Source: Aeriscardovia sp. (lineage in GTDB: Bacteria; Actinomycetota; Actinomycetes; Actinomycetales; Bifidobacteriaceae). Taken from it: a stretch of DNA of 46,362 bases. The stretch lies in NCBI GenBank assembly GCA_017632945.1, contig JAGBQH010000005.1:1-46362 (forward strand), in the 5' to 3' direction. The notes beneath the pieces are model-generated. The model searched no databases. It was not told the origin of the DNA and worked only from the letters and a program-made list of their open reading frames with translations. The position numbers and the translations under genes are program-made. Shown here piece after piece: positions 41,343 through 46,362 of this stretch (position 1 is its first letter; each line of letters starts with the position of its first letter).

Positions 41343-41977
41343 CTTAGCGGACCCACCACTTCTCCCAGTTGGGAGACGGTGGGGCTGTCTTGTATCTGGG
41401 AGGCTACTTTGCATCCCTGGATGGAAGAGAGGGTCTGGCCCTCTTTTAGGGTTACAGAATTTGCATCCTTTAGATCGTAAAAGTCTTGGCCTATAACCAA
41501 AATCACATCGCTTCCCGTTGAGTTATCCATCTCCAGGATGGAACTGGTGAGTTGAGCTCTTAAGGTATAGGCGGCGGCTAAAGCGTTTTTCCCGGCGTAT
41601 ATGGTGGTGTGAACTACCGAATCGTTATTGGCATCTCCGATTCCTGCCACGTTAAACCCTCTAAAGTAAAGCGCTTCTCCTACGGCGTCTGCAAGTCCGC
41701 TTTTTGTGGTGCCGTTTAATACTTCCAAAGTGATGTTGGAAGTAGAAAGCGCTTTACTTCCCGCGGGTGCGCAGGGAGCGGTAACTCCGAAATTGTTTTT
41801 TTGATTTTTTACGGCATGGGGAACAATCATCCCAAAGACCCCAAAATATCCCAGCAGGGCGATCGCCAGGATCACTGCCAGGGCTATGCCGCAGAATCGA
41901 AAGACTAATTTTTGCCTGTCTTTCACATATTCTTTTCTGGCCTGCTGTTCAGATCTGTCAGGTCCGTTAGGTGCCAT
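41339..41977 (-). CDS. LytR C-terminal domain membrane protein
   Basis: A protein of 212 residues with a charged cytoplasmic N-terminus, one membrane helix (about 30-55) and an outer LytR_C domain (ITLEVLNGTTKSGLADAVGEAL at about 82, RGFNVAGIGDA). Such domains occur at the end of LytR-CpsA-Psr ligases, but here there is no catalytic LCP domain. The role at the cell envelope is not known. GAGGG precedes the ATG. It is convergent with cca and divergent from the MATE genes. Confidence 0.83.
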   Translation of the reverse strand: MAPNGPDRSEQQARKEYVKDRQKLVFRFCGIALAVILAIALLGYFGVFGMIVPHAVKNQKNNFGVTAPCAPAGSKALSTSNITLEVLNGTTKSGLADAVGEALYFRGFNVAGIGDANNDSVVHTTIYAGKNALAAAYTLRAQLTSSILEMDNSTGSDVILVIGQDFYDLKDANSVTLKEGQTLSSIQGCKVASQIQDSPTVSQLGEVVGPLS

Positions 41978-42082
41978 TTAACCCTCTTCCAATTTTTGGG
42001 GCAATCTCAAGTAGATTTTACATTTCCCTTCTGAATTAGCCTCTCTTTAAAAGTTCTTCCAAAATCAAATGCCGCTTTGCTC

Positions 42083-42111
42083 TTGAAAAAGGCATTTTAG
42101 ACGGCTAAAAT
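42083..42111 (+). promoter_or_regulatory. Promoter of the MATE transporter pair
   Basis: TTGAAA (42083-42088) and TAAAAT (42106-42111) are exactly 17 bp apart. Transcription should start about 20 bp before the GTG start of the first MATE gene. Confidence 0.65.
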
Positions 42112-42138
42112 AGATCGATAATATTTTGAGGTCAAAGA

Positions 42139-43533
42139 GTGAAAAAGGTAAATGCACGTGGAGGGGATAAGTATGAAAAGATGATCGGCTCTCCGCTTGC
42201 GAAATTGATTTATTCGCTTGCGGGGCCGGCTGTAGTAGCCAATATAATAACCGTCATCTATAACTTAGTAGACACCTTCTACGTGGGGCATCTAAGCGCC
42301 GCCGCTGCCGCTGCTTCTGGAATTGTTATGCCCCTTATGGTTGGAGTAAAGTCCGTAGGCATGATGCTTGGCATGGGCGGAGCCAACAAAATGTCTGTAG
42401 CGCTTGGAAAAAAAGACAAAAATCTGGCCCAGTCCCTCGTGGCCACTGCCTTTTATATAACTTTTATAATCAGCGTCATTTTAGCGGTAATCTGCATTAT
42501 ATTCAGGCATTGGGTGTGCAGGGTACTAGGGGCACCCTCATCAGTTGTCCCCCTGGCTTCTATTTACATGCTGCCCCTTCTTATAGCCGCTCCCTTTAAT
42601 TGCCTAACCTACATATTCAACCCGGCTCTAAGATTTCAGGGCATGGCAAAAGAATCTATGATAGGCATCTCTTTTGGCGCAATTTTAAACATCTTTTTGG
42701 AGCCCCTGTTTATCTTTACCATGCATTTGGGGATGCTTGGAGCAGGCATCGCTACCGCCATCTGCCAGGGGATTTCATTTTTGCTTCTTGCCTTTCTTTA
42801 CCACTTCCGCGGGCAGGTGAAGATAAAATTAAGGTTCTTTGAGATTAGGCAGTTGCGTCCTATTTTTTCTACAGGCATGCCAACCTTCTTTAGAAACATA
42901 ATGCGCGCTATCGGAATGGATATCCTCGATGTGGTTTCCGCTCCATTTGGCGTTCCGGCAGTAGCTGCAATGACGATAGTAAATAGGATAGTTACTTTTT
43001 CAAATTCCCTGCGCGGAGGACTTGGGCAGGGCTACCAGCCGGTGTGCGGATTCAATTATGGAGCCGGAAAGTTTGACAGAGTGCGCAAGGGCTACAGGAT
43101 TACCGTTTGGTCTACGGCAGGAATTTTAGCCGTCATCTCTACTTTTCAGTTAATCTTCGCCCCTTACTTCATCCTCATTTTCCAGACTAACCCGGAAGTG
43201 ATACGAATTGGGGCGGAGGCCCTAAGGTGGCAGTCGGCCACTTTGGTCCTGACTACATGGATTGTCCTGTTTAATATGGTCTCCCAGACTTTAGATCACC
43301 CCGTCCTTTCCACAGTAATAGGATCTTTAAGACGCGGCGTGGTGCTGATACCGCTCCTTCTCATCCTTCCCCATTTTCTTTCAATGCTCGGAGTGGAAAT
43401 TGCTCAGCCTCTGGCAGATCTTGTGGCATTTGCTTTCGCCCTGCCATGCCAAGCTTATGTGTTCAAATCTCTAAAAAAGGAAGAGATCGCTTTAAACTCC
43501 AAGTCTGAAGAGGGTAGCGTCTGCAATGCGTAA
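42139..43533 (+). CDS. MATE family efflux transporter (copy 1)
   Basis: A multidrug and toxin extrusion family transporter of 464 residues with 12 predicted membrane segments in two similar halves. Family segments are LAGPAVVANIITVIYNLVDTFYVG (in two parts), LRFQGMAKESM and GQGYQPVCGFNYGAGKFDRV, most like the MepA/DinF branch. It would export organic cations or drugs using an ion gradient; the substrate is unknown. The GTG start has GAGG upstream, and the promoter is 28 bp away. The next gene is a paralogue and overlaps it by 8 bp. Confidence 0.9.
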   Translation: MKKVNARGGDKYEKMIGSPLAKLIYSLAGPAVVANIITVIYNLVDTFYVGHLSAAAAAASGIVMPLMVGVKSVGMMLGMGGANKMSVALGKKDKNLAQSLVATAFYITFIISVILAVICIIFRHWVCRVLGAPSSVVPLASIYMLPLLIAAPFNCLTYIFNPALRFQGMAKESMIGISFGAILNIFLEPLFIFTMHLGMLGAGIATAICQGISFLLLAFLYHFRGQVKIKLRFFEIRQLRPIFSTGMPTFFRNIMRAIGMDILDVVSAPFGVPAVAAMTIVNRIVTFSNSLRGGLGQGYQPVCGFNYGAGKFDRVRKGYRITVWSTAGILAVISTFQLIFAPYFILIFQTNPEVIRIGAEALRWQSATLVLTTWIVLFNMVSQTLDHPVLSTVIGSLRRGVVLIPLLLILPHFLSMLGVEIAQPLADLVAFAFALPCQAYVFKSLKKEEIALNSKSEEGSVCNA

Positions 43534-44911
43534 ACTTGCGAAAAATATTAAAAAATTTCCTGACAAGTTTTCCCAGATGACTCTTTCCCCTTTAGGCCCG
43601 CTTATTTTCAGGCTTTCTCTGCCTGCAGTTGTGGCCAACATAATAGGGGTGGTTTATAACCTCACGGATACCTTTTACCTCGGAAGGCTCGGCACCGATG
43701 CCGCCGCCGCCTCAGGAGTGGTGATGCCTGTCATGGTCCTCATCCAGGCTTTCGGACTCCTCTTTGGAGCCGGGGCAGGCAACCGTATTTCCGTGCTTTT
43801 AGGGAAAAAAGATATCGAAAAGTCAAAGCAACTCGCTTCGACGGCAATTTCTTCCGCCTTCCTCCTCTCTTGCCTCTTCGGATCGCTCTTTTTAATATTT
43901 AGATTCGATATAGTGCGTATTATGGGGGCCACTCCCAAACTTTTAGGAATGGCTTCCATTTACTTAATTCCCCTGCTCATAGCCAGTCCCCTCTACTGTA
44001 CGAGCTACGCCTTTGACCCAATACTTAGATTCCAGGGCCTAGCCAAAGAATCTATGATAGGAATTGGATTGGGGGCGGTATTAAACATATTCTTAGAGCC
44101 CCTATTTATTTTCTCAATGCATTTGGGGATGCTTGGAGCGGGCATCGCCACCGCCATTTGCGAATCTCTTTCATTCTTCCTGCTTCTTTTCCTTTTCGCG
44201 AAAAAGAGCCAGGTGCCCCTGGACCTTAAAAGGTTTTCTTTTATGAGCTTTGGCCCGATTTTGTCAGCAGGGATGCCTAATTTCGTCAGAAACGTCATGG
44301 GTGCAGTTTCTACGGATGTTTTTAATCTTGTTACCGATCCCTTCGGACCTGCCGCTATAGCCGGAGTGACAATAGCAAATAGAATCCTTCTTTTGACGGC
44401 ATCGGCCGAGATAGGTATGGGAAGGGGGTATCAGCCGGTTTGCGGTTATAACTTCGGAGCGCATAAATACCACAGGGTAAAAAGGGGATACTACATAATT
44501 TTGGTTGCTTCTGCGGTCCTGCTTATTTTAGTTTCCGTCCTTCAAGCAATTTTTGCCCCCTATCTGATAGCACTCTTCAGAAACAGCCCCTCAGTAGTGA
44601 AATACGGATCAGACTTCCTGTGCTTTTTCTCCCTGACTTTTCCGCTCTATTCATTTATAATCTGCTCCAACATGATGCAGCAGACTCTAGGCCATACCCT
44701 CATAGCTTCCCTCGTGGGGCTGGCAAGGCAGGGGGTATTTTTGGTGCCCCTCCTTTTTATTTTCCCCGCTTGCTTTGGATTTTTGGGTCTGGAAATTTGC
44801 CAACCGGTTTCAGATTGCCTTACTTTCCTCTTAACCGTCCCCATGCAAGTTCTTGTCTTCAAAGACCTTAAGAAAGCAGAGCTGCTATACTCTCAAAATC
44901 TCCAACGCTAA
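43526..44911 (+). CDS. MATE family efflux transporter (copy 2)
   Basis: A second MATE transporter, 461 residues, clearly duplicated from or with copy 1: LSLPAVVANIIGVVYNLTDTFYLG in two parts, LRFQGLAKESMIGIGLGA, FIFSMHLGMLGAGIATAIC and GRGYQPVCGYNFGAHKYHRV all have counterparts. The ATG lies 8 bp inside the end of copy 1, so the pair is translationally coupled. MATE proteins usually act alone, so heteromer formation is only a possibility. Its 3' end overlaps the convergent rsmA by 44 bp. Confidence 0.9.
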   Translation: MRKLAKNIKKFPDKFSQMTLSPLGPLIFRLSLPAVVANIIGVVYNLTDTFYLGRLGTDAAAASGVVMPVMVLIQAFGLLFGAGAGNRISVLLGKKDIEKSKQLASTAISSAFLLSCLFGSLFLIFRFDIVRIMGATPKLLGMASIYLIPLLIASPLYCTSYAFDPILRFQGLAKESMIGIGLGAVLNIFLEPLFIFSMHLGMLGAGIATAICESLSFFLLLFLFAKKSQVPLDLKRFSFMSFGPILSAGMPNFVRNVMGAVSTDVFNLVTDPFGPAAIAGVTIANRILLLTASAEIGMGRGYQPVCGYNFGAHKYHRVKRGYYIILVASAVLLILVSVLQAIFAPYLIALFRNSPSVVKYGSDFLCFFSLTFPLYSFIICSNMMQQTLGHTLIASLVGLARQGVFLVPLLFIFPACFGFLGLEICQPVSDCLTFLLTVPMQVLVFKDLKKAELLYSQNLQR

Positions 44912-45689
44912 GATTTTCCGGCCGCAAAGAGAGATCTATTTTAGATTGTTCAAGAAGGGATTTATCTAGAAATGAGAGCGAATTTTTTAAAGTCTTTCTT
45001 CTCGAAGAAAAAGCCTTATCAATGAGAAAGAAGGTCTTTTCCCTCAGATCCTGCCCTCTCAGTTTCCTTTTAAACTCCACCAGCACTGAATCGACGTGCG
45101 GGACAGGCCAAAATATGGTCCTGGGCACGTTTTCGCAAATCTTCGCTTCTCCAAACCATGCAAGTTTTAGAGTGGGGATCCCGTAGTTTTTCCCGCCCTT
45201 TTTCGCGCACATCCTCTCTCCCACTTCTTTTTGCACAAGCACTAGAAATGAAGAAAGCTGCGGAAAAGAGGAGAGCAGATGTAAAACCACGGGTACGGAA
45301 ACCGAATAGGGTAAATTAGAGACCAGGGAAAACTCCCCTTCCCACTCTAAATCCTGAGGTTTTAGTTTTAAGGCGTCCTTATGAAGGCAAGAGAAACGTT
45401 CCAAAGACTCTGGGGCAAATTCCTTTACCGTTTCCGGCAATGCCGCGGCTAGGCGAGAATCCAATTCAACAGCTTTTACTTCAAAACCCCGCTCCAGCAA
45501 GGGAAGAGTGAGAGAACCAAGGCCCGGACCTACTTCCAAAACTCTTCCTGCTCCTTTAGGTGCTAAAGAGGCGATATGGGAAAGGAAATGAGGGTCCACC
45601 ATAAAGTTTTGACCCAGAGCCTTGGAAGGAACTACTCCCAGTTGGGCAGATTTTGACTTAATCCATGCAGCTCCCGGAATGGAAGACAC
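44868..45689 (-). CDS. rsmA: 16S rRNA dimethyladenosine transferase RsmA (KsgA)
   Basis: RsmA/KsgA, 273 residues, dimethylates two adjacent adenines near the 3' end of 16S rRNA in late small-subunit assembly. Visible are ALGQNFMVDP near residue 25, the cofactor motif VLEVGPGLGSLT near 50 and NLPYSVSVPVV near 125. The GTG start directly follows the stop codon of the rpfB-like gene (TGAGTG). The usual downstream partner ispE is absent; instead the gene runs 44 bp into MATE copy 2 on the opposite strand. Confidence 0.95.
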   Translation of the reverse strand: MSSIPGAAWIKSKSAQLGVVPSKALGQNFMVDPHFLSHIASLAPKGAGRVLEVGPGLGSLTLPLLERGFEVKAVELDSRLAAALPETVKEFAPESLERFSCLHKDALKLKPQDLEWEGEFSLVSNLPYSVSVPVVLHLLSSFPQLSSFLVLVQKEVGERMCAKKGGKNYGIPTLKLAWFGEAKICENVPRTIFWPVPHVDSVLVEFKRKLRGQDLREKTFFLIDKAFSSRRKTLKNSLSFLDKSLLEQSKIDLSLRPENLSVGDFESIAALLS

Positions 45690-46362
45690 TCAGTACCACC
45701 CGTAAGTTATCTCATGGTTCCAGGCTCCGCATGGGGTAGTGTAGCGCTGCAGGATGTAAGACAGACCCCAGTCTATCTGGACCTTTGCGTTATACTCCCA
45801 GCCGGTGCCCATCTTGGATGGAGGAAGGGCCTGGGCTATTCCATAGGCCCCTGAGTACACATTTTCAGCATCCCACATCCATCCAGATTCTCTGTTCCAC
45901 AGTTCCACCAGGCAGGAGAACTGGGTAGAACCCCATCCGTACTGATCTTCTGCAACCCCGGCAGCGAAGGTCTGGGCCTCCGCGGGGGTAAGTTCCCCTG
46001 AAAGCTCTGAAGAGGAATCGGCAGGAGAAACCTGGGAGGAAGACTGGGGGGTAGAAGAGGGAGTAGTTTGTGCAGGCTGCGGCGACTGGGCGGGCGTAGC
46101 CGGAGTGGCAGAAGAAGAAGTGTTTGAACTTTGCGACGAACTCGAGGAAGAATTACTGGAATTTCCTTCTGCCTGGCTTTGGGTGGAAGTTGAGCCAGAT
46201 GAGGAAGACTGGGGGGTAGAAGAGGGAGTAGTTTGTGCAGGCTGGCTCTTTTGCTGCTGGGGCTGAGACTGCTGCTTCTTTTGGTCCTGAGTTGAAGACT
46301 GGGCCTTGGGCTCACTCTCTTCTTTCTTGGGCTGGCTTTGGTTCTGGGCAGGCTTTTGTGCA
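45690..46362 (-). CDS. RpfB-like secreted wall lytic enzyme, 3' part
   Basis: The last 223 codons of a gene that continues past the right edge; no start is in the window. The visible N-terminal part is a low-complexity linker of about 120 residues rich in Gln, Ser, Pro and Thr. The last 100 residues are a lysozyme-like transglycosylase domain: QFSCLVELWNRESGWMWDA with the likely catalytic Glu in NRESGW, YSGAYGIAQALPPSKMG, WGLSYILQRYTTPCGAW. The position just before rsmA is that of rpfB in Actinobacteria. It probably cleaves peptidoglycan. The linker contains a 44-bp duplicated DNA segment. Confidence 0.85.
   Translation of the reverse strand, partial: AQKPAQNQSQPKKEESEPKAQSSTQDQKKQQSQPQQQKSQPAQTTPSSTPQSSSSGSTSTQSQAEGNSSNSSSSSSQSSNTSSSATPATPAQSPQPAQTTPSSTPQSSSQVSPADSSSELSGELTPAEAQTFAAGVAEDQYGWGSTQFSCLVELWNRESGWMWDAENVYSGAYGIAQALPPSKMGTGWEYNAKVQIDWGLSYILQRYTTPCGAWNHEITYGWY
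46036..46079. repeat. 44-bp direct repeat, copy 1, in the rpfB-like linker
   Basis: Identical to 46201-46244, 165 bp apart (a multiple of three). Both copies encode the linker segment QPAQTTPSSTPQSSS. Confidence 0.85.
46201..46244. repeat. 44-bp direct repeat, copy 2, in the rpfB-like linker
   Basis: Second exact copy of the segment at 46036-46079. Recombination between the two would shorten the linker by 55 residues in frame. Confidence 0.85.

Noticed and set aside
1..46362. tRNA genes, rRNA genes, CRISPR arrays, insertion sequences or prophage genes
   Set aside because: No regularly spaced repeats, transposase motifs or tRNA-like GGTTCGA arms were recognised. The inverted repeats seen are small and look regulatory.

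Overview
The window looks like the replication-origin region of a small-genome, moderate-GC (about 50% by eye) actinobacterium, most likely a member of or close to the Bifidobacteriaceae. The main evidence is gene order. To the left of the origin, on the minus strand, lie dnaA-(oriC)-dnaN-recF-DUF721/DciA-gyrB-gyrA-DUF3566. To the right, on the plus strand, lie rpmH-rnpA-yidD-yidC-rsmG-parA-parB, then trxB, and further out murJ-DUF6049-NUDIX-CCA tRNA nucleotidyltransferase. This is the order known from Mycobacterium and Bifidobacterium. MurJ fused to a pseudokinase, DUF3566, DUF6049, the LytR_C protein and the RpfB-like protein next to rsmA also fit Actinobacteria. No 16S gene is present, so the family placement is inference.

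Layout: 1-4.6 kb holds an orphan class C sortase and an arginine deiminase operon (arcA-arcB-arcC). 4.6-10.2 kb holds a YhiM-like acid-resistance membrane protein, a Mg2+ P-type ATPase, AhpC and a GT2 glycosyltransferase. 10.2-24.8 kb is the conserved replication, gyrase, ribosome and partition core. oriC lies at 17960-18567, with eight perfect and three near-perfect DnaA boxes in nested inverted repeats and a DnaA-trio unwinding element. 24.8-33.8 kb is an accessory block between trxB and murJ: glutamate decarboxylase, two paralogous two-gene ABC-2 exporters and two GadC-type glutamate/GABA antiporters. 33.8-46.4 kb returns to the conserved murJ to CCA segment, then LytR_C, two tandem MATE transporters, rsmA and the 3' part of an rpfB-like gene that runs off the window.

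Functional theme: several genes can counter acid stress. ArcABC makes ammonia and ATP from arginine, GadB consumes a proton per glutamate and the GadC proteins exchange glutamate for GABA, and YhiM is an acid-resistance protein in E. coli. All lie within about 16 kb of oriC, where gene dosage is high, suggesting an acid-challenged niche such as the mouth or gut (inference).

Most unusual points: parB stops right after its N-terminal domain, so it lacks the DNA-binding and dimerisation parts, and no parS was seen. jag is missing between yidC and rsmG. GyrB has Asn where Asp is normal in the EGDSA motif, a change known for quinolone resistance. A roughly 400-nt leader upstream of one gadC carries a perfect 15-bp hairpin and a U run. 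The ahpC promoter has a perfect palindrome filling its spacer.
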